Position numbers and translations under genes: made by a program
The notes under the pieces: generated by a model
What the model was told of the DNA's origin: nothing
What the model saw: only the letters and a program-made list of their open reading frames with translations
Databases searched by the model: none
Source of the DNA: Mycobacterium lacus
GTDB lineage: Bacteria > Actinomycetota > Actinomycetes > Mycobacteriales > Mycobacteriaceae
Length of the DNA: 64,000 nt
Direction: 5' to 3'
Assembly: GCF_010731535.1 (NCBI RefSeq)
Contig: NZ_AP022581.1
Coordinates: 1,683,952-1,747,951 of the forward strand
In this document: one piece after another, positions 20,949-29,518 of the stretch
Position numbering within the stretch: the first letter of the stretch is position 1
Layout: each line of letters begins with the position of its first letter

Positions 20949-23900
20949 TCACGCGAGCAGCCCGCGGATGTCGTCGGCGGTCAGAGCCGACCCGAACGCG
21001 TCACCGTCGTCGATGACGCTGGCGAATAACTTCGCCTTGCGGGCGTTCAGTGCTATGACCTTCTCTTCGATGGTGTCGCGGGCGGTGAGCCGGTACACCA
21101 TGACGTTGCGGGTCTGGCCGATGCGATGGGTGCGGTCGATGGCCTGGGTTTCCGTGGCCGGGTTCCACCACGGGTCAAGCAGGAAGCAGTAGTCGGCCTC
21201 AGTGAGGTTCAGCCCGAACCCGCCGGCCTTGAGGCTGATCAGGAAAACCGGCGCGGCTCCGTCCTTGAACCGCTGGATCACCCGGGCGCGGTTGCGGGTT
21301 CGCCCATCGAGGTAGCAGTAGTCGATCGCCTCGGTGTCGAGGCGCTCGCGCACCCGGCCGAGGAAGCGGGTGAACTGGCTGAAGACGAGCGCGCGGTGAC
21401 CGCCGTCGGCGATCTCGCGCAGGTGCTCGACGAGGGCATCGATCTTCGCGCAGGCCAGCGCGTCGTGTGCCGGGTCGACGAGCCCGGGGTGCAGCGCCAG
21501 CTGGCGTAGCACCGTGAGGGATTTCAGGATGGTGAATCGGTTGCGCTGCATGTCGTCGAGCAGGCCGAGCACCTTTTGCCGCTCTCGTTGCAGTCGCTTG
21601 TCGTAGAGCGCGCGGTGCCGGGGCGGCAGGTCGATGTCGAGCACCTGCTCCTGCTTGGCGGGCAGCTCGGCGGCCACCAGCTGCTTGGTGCGGCGCTTCA
21701 CCAAAGGTTTGATCCGACGGCGGAACAGGGTGAGCAGCTCCGGGTCGCCGGTCTTCTCGATCGGCTTGGCATAGTAGTCGGCGAACTTCGTCGGGTTGGG
21801 AAACAATCCGGGGGCGGTGATCGACAGCAGCGACCACAGGTCCATGAGGTTGTTCTCCATTGGTGTGCCGGTGATCGCGATCTTGACCGGCGCCGCCAGC
21901 TTGCGTGCGCACTGGTAGGTCTTGGCGTGGCGGTTCTTCACGTACTGGGCTTCGTCCAGGATCAGCCCCGACCACGCTTGGGCGGCGTGGGCCTCGAAGT
22001 CGAGCCGGAACAAGGTATACGAGGTGACAACGATGTCGGCGCACTGGGCCAGCTCGCCGAGGTCGGCGCCGGACCGGCGCAGGGTATCGGCGATCGCGCG
22101 CACCGACAGTCCCGGCGCGAACCGCGCGGCCTCGCTGACCCAGTTCGCGACCACACTCGAGGGTGCCACCACCAAGAACGGCGCGCCAACAGAATGTTCC
22201 CGAGCCGAATTTAGTTGTTGGACATGGCAGATCAACGCAAGCGACTGAATGGTCTTGCCGAGGCCCATGTCGTCGGCGAGGATCCCGCCGAGCCCGTGGG
22301 CATACAGGGTCGCCAGCCACGAGAATCCGTCGGCCTGGTAGGGCCGCAGCTCGGCGTGCAGGCCGCCCGGCGCCGCCACGGGTTCCAGACTCCGCAGCGC
22401 CCGCAGCGCACCGACCTGGCGCCGCCATTCCTCGGCCTGGCGCGTGACCACCCCGAGCTCGGCGAGTTCGTCGAACAGCCCGGCCTGAAACCGGCTGATG
22501 CGAGCCGATCCCTCTTCGCAATCGGTCAGCGCGCGCGCCTCCTCGATCAGTTGGCGCAGCTTCACCAGCTCGGGCTTGTCCAGCGCGAAGTACGCGCCGT
22601 CGGCAAGCAGCAGGTGCGACTGTCCACGCGCGAGCGCGGTGAACACGGTGACGAACGGGATCTGTTTGCCCTCGACGCTGATCGCGACGCCCAAATCGAA
22701 CCAGTCCGTCTCGCCGGGAACCGCGTCCGTGGTCACTTCGATGACGAGGGAACCGCTCGCCTCCCGGTAGTCGACCGGGTCGCCGGTCACCTCCACCACG
22801 ACATCGGGCAGCCCGGCGAGCAGAGGCTGGAGTTCGGTGGCGAACCGCATCGTCTGAAGGCCGGACAATCGTGTCCAGGGGGTGAGCGTGCCGCCCTCGG
22901 CTCGGAGCCCGAACCGTTCCAACGGCGCATCGATACCCGAGGCCAGCCTGTTCTCCGCGTCGAAGTCGCGGTAGCCGACTTCGCCCGCGGCGCCAGCGGG
23001 CGAGCGAAACTCGCTGTCGCCCACCCGATATGCCCATTCCCACGTCAAATCCAGCTCGTGCTCGCCCCGATACTCGGCGCGCAGCGCCAACGTCGGACCG
23101 GCGATCGCCGGCGGCGTGAACGACTCGTCCGACGACGTGACCGCCGCGACGTGCCGCAACCTCGGGTAGTACTCGGCGGCGAACCGCGCCGCCTCGGCCG
23201 CCGGGATCACCAGGGCTTGTCCGTCGAGCGCCATGCGCTGCAACGCCGTCGGCACCGGCTTGTCCAGCCGCGCGAGCCGCAGCCCGCCGTCGGTGTAGGC
23301 CACCCCATGCCCGGCCGATCCGATGAAGGCAGCCGGACGGGCCGCGGCGCCGTCGACGTGGAGCACGGGCGTGACCGCGAGGGCGCCCGACTCGTCGGCC
23401 ATGACGTCGAGACATAGCCGCGACGTGGCATACGGCGGCACGTCGTGCTGGGACCGGGGCTGCACCAGCCGCACGCCGATTCGCCGGGCCTCGTCCAGCA
23501 GCGGCCACAACTGCGGAGACTCGAACTTCAACAACGAGATCGTCTTCACATCCGAGTACGAATAGCTGTAATAGCCAGTCGAATTCGAGGCCGACGCCCG
23601 GTAGGCGGCGTAGAACTCTTGCAGCAGGTGAACGTGGGTGTCGGGATAACCGTAGTGGCGCAGCATGGAAACCCTGCTCCAGCTCAGGTCGCCGGCAACC
23701 CAGCCGCCGCGCTTGCCCGGGCGCACCAGCCGTGCGTCCAGTGCCGGAGCCGGCCCGCCCGCGACCAGGTTCAGCTCGATGGCCAGCGGTGTGGTGGGCG
23801 CGTCGGCCGGCGAAGCCGGGGGAAACAACGCGTCCAGCGACTGCCGCCACGCCGACGGCGCCCGCGGCGCCGCCGGGGTGGGCGACACGCGGTGGGTGCG

Positions 23901-24200
23901 GGTCTTGGCGGTTCCGGTGGCGGCGATCATGATTGCGGCGACATGCTTGCAGTCCACCTGCATGGGGCACGTGCACAGCCCGATATCGAGGCTCCAGATG
24001 TCGGCGAAGTCCGCAGACAGTTGCGCGGTGGTGGTGTAGGTGCGGCTCCCGTTACCTCGAACGTTGCCGACCAGGCTGCCCTCGTCGGGGTCCCATAGGC
24101 ACCGCACCACCCGTCCCCCGCGCGCGTAGTCCAGGCCCCGGCGGTAGGTGTCGGCGCCCAGCCGGGAGTGGGCGTCCTCGAGGTCGATCGACGGATACAT
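20949..24200 (-). CDS. SWI2/SNF2 family helicase with SWIM zinc finger
   Basis: About 1083 residues. An N-terminal SWIM finger (CTCPMQVDCKHVAAIMIA, near residues 77-95) is followed by a long SNF2-associated region. The C-terminal ~450 residues are the two RecA-like helicase lobes: motif I DDMGLGKTIQSLAL, motif II LILDEAQYVKN, motif III ITGTPMENNLMDLW, and motifs V/VI LKAGGFGLNLTEADYCFLLD followed by ATETQAIDRTHRIGQ. It is a DNA-dependent ATPase of the RapA/HepA-like class, with a probable role in transcription or DNA repair. The start was set at the ATG at 24200 (MYPSIDLEDAHSRLG); GTG 24212 is an alternative. Confidence 0.93.
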   Translation of the reverse strand: MYPSIDLEDAHSRLGADTYRRGLDYARGGRVVRCLWDPDEGSLVGNVRGNGSRTYTTTAQLSADFADIWSLDIGLCTCPMQVDCKHVAAIMIAATGTAKTRTHRVSPTPAAPRAPSAWRQSLDALFPPASPADAPTTPLAIELNLVAGGPAPALDARLVRPGKRGGWVAGDLSWSRVSMLRHYGYPDTHVHLLQEFYAAYRASASNSTGYYSYSYSDVKTISLLKFESPQLWPLLDEARRIGVRLVQPRSQHDVPPYATSRLCLDVMADESGALAVTPVLHVDGAAARPAAFIGSAGHGVAYTDGGLRLARLDKPVPTALQRMALDGQALVIPAAEAARFAAEYYPRLRHVAAVTSSDESFTPPAIAGPTLALRAEYRGEHELDLTWEWAYRVGDSEFRSPAGAAGEVGYRDFDAENRLASGIDAPLERFGLRAEGGTLTPWTRLSGLQTMRFATELQPLLAGLPDVVVEVTGDPVDYREASGSLVIEVTTDAVPGETDWFDLGVAISVEGKQIPFVTVFTALARGQSHLLLADGAYFALDKPELVKLRQLIEEARALTDCEEGSARISRFQAGLFDELAELGVVTRQAEEWRRQVGALRALRSLEPVAAPGGLHAELRPYQADGFSWLATLYAHGLGGILADDMGLGKTIQSLALICHVQQLNSAREHSVGAPFLVVAPSSVVANWVSEAARFAPGLSVRAIADTLRRSGADLGELAQCADIVVTSYTLFRLDFEAHAAQAWSGLILDEAQYVKNRHAKTYQCARKLAAPVKIAITGTPMENNLMDLWSLLSITAPGLFPNPTKFADYYAKPIEKTGDPELLTLFRRRIKPLVKRRTKQLVAAELPAKQEQVLDIDLPPRHRALYDKRLQRERQKVLGLLDDMQRNRFTILKSLTVLRQLALHPGLVDPAHDALACAKIDALVEHLREIADGGHRALVFSQFTRFLGRVRERLDTEAIDYCYLDGRTRNRARVIQRFKDGAAPVFLISLKAGGFGLNLTEADYCFLLDPWWNPATETQAIDRTHRIGQTRNVMVYRLTARDTIEEKVIALNARKAKLFASVIDDGDAFGSALTADDIRGLLA

Positions 24201-24329
24201 CAGCGATTGCACCCCCGCACCGTAACGACCCGATCCGACAGGAAGTCCCAACCGCGCCGCGTGTCACGCGAAAGTGGTGCAGATGAGGTTCAGGATTCTG
24301 CTGTGGCGACACCGCGCCGCATGCCGGCG

Positions 24330-25082
24330 CTAACCCAGGTATTCGGACTCCAGCACCAGATCGGACACCAGCGACTGGTATTCGAGATGTGTCTTGTGCT
24401 CGACGGTGTTCCAGAGCTTGCCCTGCTGCTGGCGCATGTATGCGCGGTACTTCGGTGCGCCGGGAAACTTGACATTGTCGGCCACCACGATCGAGCCCGG
24501 GTGTAGCCAGCCGCGGTCCAGGATGCTCAGCAGGTCGGCCAGGTACGCCGTCTTCTCGTGATCGATGAACACGAAATCGGCGATGCCAGAGGCGAATCCG
24601 TGCTCGGCCTCCAATGCGTCCAGGGTGCGCCCGCCGTCGCCGATGGTGCCGACCACACAGGTCACCCGGTCGGCCACGCCGGCGTGCGCCCAGATCCGCC
24701 GGGCGTTTGCGGCGTTGGCTTCGGAGAGCTCAACGGAGTACACCTTGGCGTTCGGTGCGGCCCGGGCGATGCGCATCGCGCCGTATCCGACGTAGGTGCC
24801 CAACTCCAGCGCCACCGCCGGGTCGGCGCGGCGCACCGCGGCGTCGAGCAGTTCGCCTTTCTCGTCGCCGACGTTGATCAGTATCGACTTGTCGTAGGCG
24901 AACGTGTCGATGGTGGCCAGCACGTCGTCGATGTCGCCGGCCCGCGCGTTCTCGAGCACGTAGTCGACGGCCGCTCCTTCGCGTCCGTCGCCGAACTGGC
25001 CGGTGTTGAGGTAGGAGCGAATCCCGAGTCCCATCCGCAAAACGGACCACCGCAACGGCGTCAGGCGTTGTTTGAGGCTCAT
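24330..25082 (-). CDS. SAM-dependent O-methyltransferase (COMT/CCoAOMT type)
   Basis: 250 residues from the ATG at 25082. SAM-binding motif I is VALELGTYVGYGAMRIA, acidic motif II is VYSVELSEANAANARRIW, and the metal/catalytic region is ADFVFIDHEKTAYLADLL with IVVADNVKFPGAP. This matches catechol-type and small-molecule O-methyltransferases that use a divalent metal. M. tuberculosis has a shorter catechol-methyltransferase-like gene at this place (Rv1703c). It is divergent from the ebo-type operon and shares its 135-base promoter region. It may therefore modify the cluster's product, or simply be an old neighbour. Confidence 0.85.
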   Translation of the reverse strand: MSLKQRLTPLRWSVLRMGLGIRSYLNTGQFGDGREGAAVDYVLENARAGDIDDVLATIDTFAYDKSILINVGDEKGELLDAAVRRADPAVALELGTYVGYGAMRIARAAPNAKVYSVELSEANAANARRIWAHAGVADRVTCVVGTIGDGGRTLDALEAEHGFASGIADFVFIDHEKTAYLADLLSILDRGWLHPGSIVVADNVKFPGAPKYRAYMRQQQGKLWNTVEHKTHLEYQSLVSDLVLESEYLG

Positions 25083-25112
25083 CAGGGACCACTTTAGCTG
25101 GTAGGCGTGGCC

Positions 25113-25146
25113 TTGACAGCTGTTAGCATTTTGCTCAGTAATGCTA
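25113..25146 (+). promoter_or_regulatory. Promoter and inverted repeat controlling the ebo-type operon
   Basis: TTGACA (25113-25118) is a consensus -35. It is followed by TAGCATT (25124-25130), nine bases, then AATGCTA (25140-25146), a perfect 7-bp inverted repeat sitting where the spacer and -10 (AGTAAT) would be. A bound regulator would block the promoter. No regulator gene lies in the cluster. Confidence 0.5.
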
Positions 25147-25217
25147 GATCGATATCCCGAATTAACCCGCGAGGACCGCCGAATGCACCGCCAGGACACC
25201 ACATCCGGGGTGAGCGC

Positions 25218-26408
25218 ATGACGCGGTGCGGACTTTGGCTTACCGGCGCCCGGGGTTCGGTGGCAACCACCTCGATCGTGGGCCTCTACGCACTCAGCGC
25301 GGGCCTGATCCCCGACACCGGTTGCGTGACGGCGACCGCGGACTTTACCGACGCGCCCCTGCCGAAGTTTGCCGATTTCGCGGTGGCCGGGCGCGACATC
25401 TCAACCATTCCGTTGGTCAAGCGCGCGGAAGCGCTCGTCGAGGCCGGGCTGTTGCCGCCGCGGGTGGTCGCCGCCGTGTCCGACCGACTCGCGGCCACCG
25501 ATGAGCGGATCGTCGGCCCGTCGTGCATGGCAACCGCGGACCCGGCAGCCGCCGGTGCCCGCACCCAGGCAGAACTGGTCGACCGGCTTAGCGATGCGAT
25601 GGCCGGGTTCGTATCGCGGCAGTCACTTGACGTGTTCGTCGTCATCGACGTGGCGTCCACCCAGCCACCGGCAGTGGACCTGCCGGAGTACCAAGACCCC
25701 GATCTGCTGATGCCGGCGCTGGCCGAGAAGGACCGCATCGTGCTGCCGGCGAGCGCACTGACCGCCCTTGCCGCAATCCGCAACGGCGCCGCCTACGCCT
25801 GCTTCACCCCGTCTCCCACCCTGGGCCTGCCCGCGCTGCGGACGTTGGCCGACGACGCGGGTATCCTCTACGCCGGCCAGGACGCCAAGACCGGTCAAAC
25901 GTTGTTGCGAACCGTGTTGGCCCCCATGTTCGCCGCACGCGCGATGCACGTCCACTCGTGGGCCGGGACCAACCTGCTGGGCGGCGGCGACGGCGCCACG
26001 CTGGCCGATCCGGTCGCCGTGCAGTCCAAGCTTGCCAGCAAGCAGCGGGGCATCCAGCAGATGCTCGGCGGAGCTGTCACCGCCCCGCTGCACATCGACT
26101 ACGTCCCGGACCTCGGGGAAACCAAGGTTGCCTGGGATCACATCCATGCCACCGGATTTCTCGGCGGCCAGATCACGCTGCAAACCATTTGGTCCGCACC
26201 GGATTCCTCGTTGGCCGCGCCACTGGTTCTCGACGTCGCGCGTCTCTTGGCGATGGCCCGCGGTCGCGGCGCCCGCGGCGTCGTCGGCGAGCTGGGCTTC
26301 TTCTTCAAGGAACCGTGGGGTTGCTCAACGCATTCGCTGGCGGCGCAATACGATGCGTTGCTGCGGTGGGCTAATTCTTTTTCGACGTCGTCGCCCGCCG
26401 GCTTGTGA
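25218..26408 (+). CDS. Inositol-3-phosphate synthase-like enzyme of the ebo-type cluster
   Basis: 396 residues, about 30 longer than mycobacterial Ino1. The N-terminus is a Rossmann NAD site (GLWLTGARGSVATTSIVGL). The middle has TNLLGGGDGATLADPVAVQSK split by TNLLGG and DGATLADP, matching the GNxDG motif of myo-inositol-phosphate synthases, and VDYVPDLGETKVAWDHIHATGFLG-like active-site spacing. These enzymes cyclize glucose-6-phosphate to inositol-3-phosphate. It is the first gene of the operon (next start overlaps by 4 bases). The known ebo clusters carry EboD, a dehydroquinate-synthase-like sugar-phosphate cyclase; this unrelated cyclase may fill that place. The exact substrate is unknown. 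Confidence 0.82.
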   Translation: MTRCGLWLTGARGSVATTSIVGLYALSAGLIPDTGCVTATADFTDAPLPKFADFAVAGRDISTIPLVKRAEALVEAGLLPPRVVAAVSDRLAATDERIVGPSCMATADPAAAGARTQAELVDRLSDAMAGFVSRQSLDVFVVIDVASTQPPAVDLPEYQDPDLLMPALAEKDRIVLPASALTALAAIRNGAAYACFTPSPTLGLPALRTLADDAGILYAGQDAKTGQTLLRTVLAPMFAARAMHVHSWAGTNLLGGGDGATLADPVAVQSKLASKQRGIQQMLGGAVTAPLHIDYVPDLGETKVAWDHIHATGFLGGQITLQTIWSAPDSSLAAPLVLDVARLLAMARGRGARGVVGELGFFFKEPWGCSTHSLAAQYDALLRWANSFSTSSPAGL

Positions 26409-27259
26409 AGGTTAGCGACTGCCTCGAGTTGATGAGGGCGCCGGCAGCGCTCACGGTTCTCGGCGATAGTGCCGTGGGCGCCATCTGGTCGGGGCGTCCG
26501 TTAACGGGATGGCGTCTGGCGCTGCCGCTGGCATCGGCCCTGTTGTATTGCAGCGGCATGGTGCTCAACGACTATGCCGACCGCGAGCGTGACGCGATCG
26601 AACGCCCCGAGCGGCCCATTCCTTCCGGACGAGTGTCGCCCGACTCCGCGCTGTCGCTCGCCGCGGGCTTGGCCGCGGCCGGTATCGCGACCGCGACCGC
26701 GGTTGGGGGGCGCCACGGCTTGGCCGCCGCAGGCCGGATCACGTTGTGCGTTGCCGCCTATGACCTGGTCGCCAAGGACACCGCTGCCGGACCGGTGGTC
26801 ATGGCGGGTTGCCGGTTTCTCGACGTCATGCTCGGCGCCGGTCCGGGCCATCGCCCCGCGTTGGTGCCGGCGTCGGTGATCGGCGTGCACACCACCGCCA
26901 TCACCCTGTTGTCCCGACGCGAAGTCAGCGGCGCACAGCGCGGCCTGCCGGCGACCGTCGCGGGCGTGGCGGGTGGGGTCGCCACAGCGGGATTGGCCAC
27001 CGCTAGACCGTGGTATCGCGCCGCGCCGGCGGCGGCCGTGTACCTGTGGTCGTTTGGCCCCGGCCTGTGGAAGGCGTGGCAGCGTCCCACCGCGGAGGTG
27101 ATCCGGGGTGCGGTGCGCAACGGCATCGCGGCGACGATCGGCGTCCAGGCGATGCTGGCCGCCCGATCGCCCAGCCCTGGCGCCATGCTCGCGCTGGGCG
27201 GACTGGCAATCGGCTTGCGCCTCAAAGTTTCTGCGCCGAAACCCACCGAGGTGACCTGA
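26405..27259 (+). CDS. eboC: EboC-like UbiA-family prenyltransferase
   Basis: 284 residues with eight or so hydrophobic segments. The first Asp-rich motif NDYADRERDAIERPERPIPSG (about residues 54-74) is the UbiA prenyl-diphosphate/Mg site. A second, weaker one is around YDLVAKD and CRFLDVMLG. UbiA enzymes transfer prenyl chains onto small acceptors in the membrane. The GTG start overlaps the cyclase stop, and the stop overlaps the next ATG by one base. Within ebo clusters this protein is EboC. The acceptor could be the cyclitol made by the preceding enzyme (inference). Confidence 0.82.
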   Translation: MKVSDCLELMRAPAALTVLGDSAVGAIWSGRPLTGWRLALPLASALLYCSGMVLNDYADRERDAIERPERPIPSGRVSPDSALSLAAGLAAAGIATATAVGGRHGLAAAGRITLCVAAYDLVAKDTAAGPVVMAGCRFLDVMLGAGPGHRPALVPASVIGVHTTAITLLSRREVSGAQRGLPATVAGVAGGVATAGLATARPWYRAAPAAAVYLWSFGPGLWKAWQRPTAEVIRGAVRNGIAATIGVQAMLAARSPSPGAMLALGGLAIGLRLKVSAPKPTEVT

Positions 27260-28680
27260 TGGACATTGGCTACAACACGAACAGTTTGGCGGATCATCAG
27301 CTGGCCGATGCGCTGGCGTTGATCGCCGACGAGGGGTATACCGCCGTCGCGTTGACCATCGGCCATCCCCACGTGCGGCCCTTCGATGCCGATCTCGGTT
27401 CTCAGCTCGGCGCACTGCGGGCATTGCTGGACACGCATGGATTGAAGGTGGCCATCGAAACAGGAGCGCGCTATCTCCTGGATCCACGTCACAAGCACAA
27501 ACCGTCACTGGTCGACGTCGACGGCGAACCCCGCGTCGAATTCCTGCGGCGCGCAATCGATATCGCCGCCGACCTCGGGGCCACCTGCGTCTCGCTGTGG
27601 TCGGGCTACGCCGTCACCCACGGCGACCCGGACGCCACCCGCGGCCTGCTGCTGAGCAGGCTCGCGCGGGTGGTCGATTACGCCGAGCGCAAGGCGGTGA
27701 CACTGGGATTCGAGCCGGAACCTGGCATGTTCGTCGAGACCGTGCAGCAGGTGCGCGACGTATGCCGGGCACTCGGTGACCCGCCGCGGCTCGGCGTCAC
27801 GTTGGACGTCGGTCACTGCGTGATGACCGAACCGAGTGGCGCTGACACGGCGATCGCCGAGGTGGGCGACAAGCTCGTCAACGTGCACCTCGACGACATG
27901 ACGCCGCACAAGCACGACCATCTCGAGTTCGGCCAGGGCGATCTCGACCTGGGTGCCGTGATGGATGCCCTGCGTAGCATCGAGTTTGGCGGCATCGCCT
28001 CGGTCGAGCTGCCGCGCCACTCGCACGACGCGCCGAACGTGCTGCGCCGAAGCATGTGGGCGATCAAGGTGGCCCGGTTGCCGCTTGCGGCCAGATCATG
28101 GCTCGACACGGCCGCACAGGAGATCGGTCGCTCGCCGGACAAGATCGTGGAGCTGTTTCCCGGGGCGGCACGTGGGGTCGGAGGATCCGGCGATGCGATC
28201 ATGTTGGCTCGTGAGAAACTGTTCACCGTCTTGCTCGCCGCAATCGGCGACGAGGCGGCCTGCGCGCTCGTCGAAAAGCTCTATCGGTGGGGCGACACCG
28301 ACGAACGCCTGGCCGTGCTGCGCGGATTGGAGGTCGCGGCGCTGCGCGGCGAGCTCGGCTCCACTACGACGGCAACGGGAGTCGGCCTGGCCGAGGACGC
28401 TCTGCGGAGCAACGATCCACGGCTGGTCACCGCCGCGCTCGCCGGGTTCGGCACCCGCTTCCTTTCTCAGCACGCCTGGCGCGACGGCGTGATGAAGCTG
28501 GTGTTCATGGGCGTTCCGTTGCGCGAGGTGCCTGGCCTGCCCACTCGCGTCGATGCCGAACTGGCGCGCATGGCAACGGATTACATCAGCGAACGCCGAG
28601 CGGCCGGGCGCTCGGTGCCCGCCGATGTCGAGAGGTTGCTGACCGCCAACACAACGGAGGCCCATCGTGAGGATATTTGA
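27259..28680 (+). CDS. eboA: Xylose-isomerase-like TIM barrel fused to an EboA domain
   Basis: 473 residues. Residues 1-~285 are a sugar-phosphate isomerase/epimerase (AP-endonuclease-2) barrel with FEPEPGMF, VTLDVGHCV, NVHLDDMTPHKHDH and VELPRHSH, the metal-ligand positions of that fold. Residues ~285-473 are an EboA domain: W at 'RSWLD', then LRSNDPRLVTAALAGFG, WRDGVMKLVFMGVPLREVPGLPTRVDAELARM and a Tyr-x-x-Glu-Arg stretch. In cyanobacterial ebo operons EboA is a separate small protein. The 3' end overlaps the EboB gene by 14 bases. The reaction is unknown; isomerization or epimerization of a sugar-like intermediate is inferred from the barrel. Confidence 0.82.
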   Translation: MDIGYNTNSLADHQLADALALIADEGYTAVALTIGHPHVRPFDADLGSQLGALRALLDTHGLKVAIETGARYLLDPRHKHKPSLVDVDGEPRVEFLRRAIDIAADLGATCVSLWSGYAVTHGDPDATRGLLLSRLARVVDYAERKAVTLGFEPEPGMFVETVQQVRDVCRALGDPPRLGVTLDVGHCVMTEPSGADTAIAEVGDKLVNVHLDDMTPHKHDHLEFGQGDLDLGAVMDALRSIEFGGIASVELPRHSHDAPNVLRRSMWAIKVARLPLAARSWLDTAAQEIGRSPDKIVELFPGAARGVGGSGDAIMLAREKLFTVLLAAIGDEAACALVEKLYRWGDTDERLAVLRGLEVAALRGELGSTTTATGVGLAEDALRSNDPRLVTAALAGFGTRFLSQHAWRDGVMKLVFMGVPLREVPGLPTRVDAELARMATDYISERRAAGRSVPADVERLLTANTTEAHREDI

Positions 28681-29518
28681 CCCACACATTCACATGACCT
28701 CTCGTACCACCGATGACTACGAGAACATGTACGCGGCGGGTGTGCGGGCAATCGTGGAACCGGCGTTCTGGCTCGGACAGCCCCGCACCGACGCGGCGTC
28801 GTTTATCGACTACTTCGACAGCCTCATCGGCTGGGAACGATATCGCGCGTCACAGTTCGGCATCGCGCACAATTGCACCATCGCACTAAATCCGAAGGAA
28901 GCCAATGATAGTCGTTGCCGCCCGGTGCTCGAGCAGATACCGCGCTACCTCTCTAAGAGCGGTGTGGTCGCCGTCGGCGAGATCGGCTACGACTCGATGA
29001 CATCCGACGAAACCGCGGTGTTCGAGACGCAGTTGGAGATGGCAGCCAAGCGTGGGATGCCCGCCCTGGTTCACACGCCCCATCGCGACAAGCTCGGCGG
29101 AACGCTGGCCAGCATCGAGGTGGTCAAGCGGGTAGGAATCGATCCGGCTCTGGTACTGCTGGACCACCTGAACGAGGTGACCATAGAGCCCGCACTGGAA
29201 AGTGGTTGCTGGGCAGGCTTTTCGATCTACCCGGACACCAAGATGGACGAGGGACGCATGGTCGCCTTGATGCAGCGCTACGGCCTCGAGCGGATAATCG
29301 TCAACTCGGCCGCCGATTGGGGTCGATCGGATCCGCTCAAGACGGCCAAGACCGCACAGGCAATGCTGGCGGCCTCGTTCACCGAAGACGACGTCGATCG
29401 GGTGATGTGGCGCAATCCGGTCGAGTTCTACGGCCAAAGCGGACAGCTTCGCCTGCTCAGCGATGATCAGGACGCGGCGTTCGCGGGTAACACGATCAAC
29501 CGCGGGGAAAGACCTTGA
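28667..29518 (+). CDS. eboB: EboB-like TatD-family metal hydrolase
   Basis: 283 residues. It has the TatD/amidohydrolase barrel signatures: FDPHIHMTSRTTDD at the start (H-x-H metal site), VVAVGEIGYDSM (Glu), PALVHTPHRDK (His), LLDHLNEVTIEPALESG and VNSAADWGRSDPLK (final Asp). The family is usually a hydrolase or phosphoesterase with two metals. The GTG start overlaps the previous gene by 14 bases, and the stop abuts the EboE start (TTGATG). EboB proteins are a fixed part of ebo clusters. The substrate is unknown. Confidence 0.83.
   Translation: MRIFDPHIHMTSRTTDDYENMYAAGVRAIVEPAFWLGQPRTDAASFIDYFDSLIGWERYRASQFGIAHNCTIALNPKEANDSRCRPVLEQIPRYLSKSGVVAVGEIGYDSMTSDETAVFETQLEMAAKRGMPALVHTPHRDKLGGTLASIEVVKRVGIDPALVLLDHLNEVTIEPALESGCWAGFSIYPDTKMDEGRMVALMQRYGLERIIVNSAADWGRSDPLKTAKTAQAMLAASFTEDDVDRVMWRNPVEFYGQSGQLRLLSDDQDAAFAGNTINRGERP

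Noticed and set aside
21199-23976. A 925-codon minus-strand frame inside the SNF2 helicase gene
   Set aside because: It is the +1-shifted reading of the helicase gene, Arg/Gly/Ala-rich and without domains.
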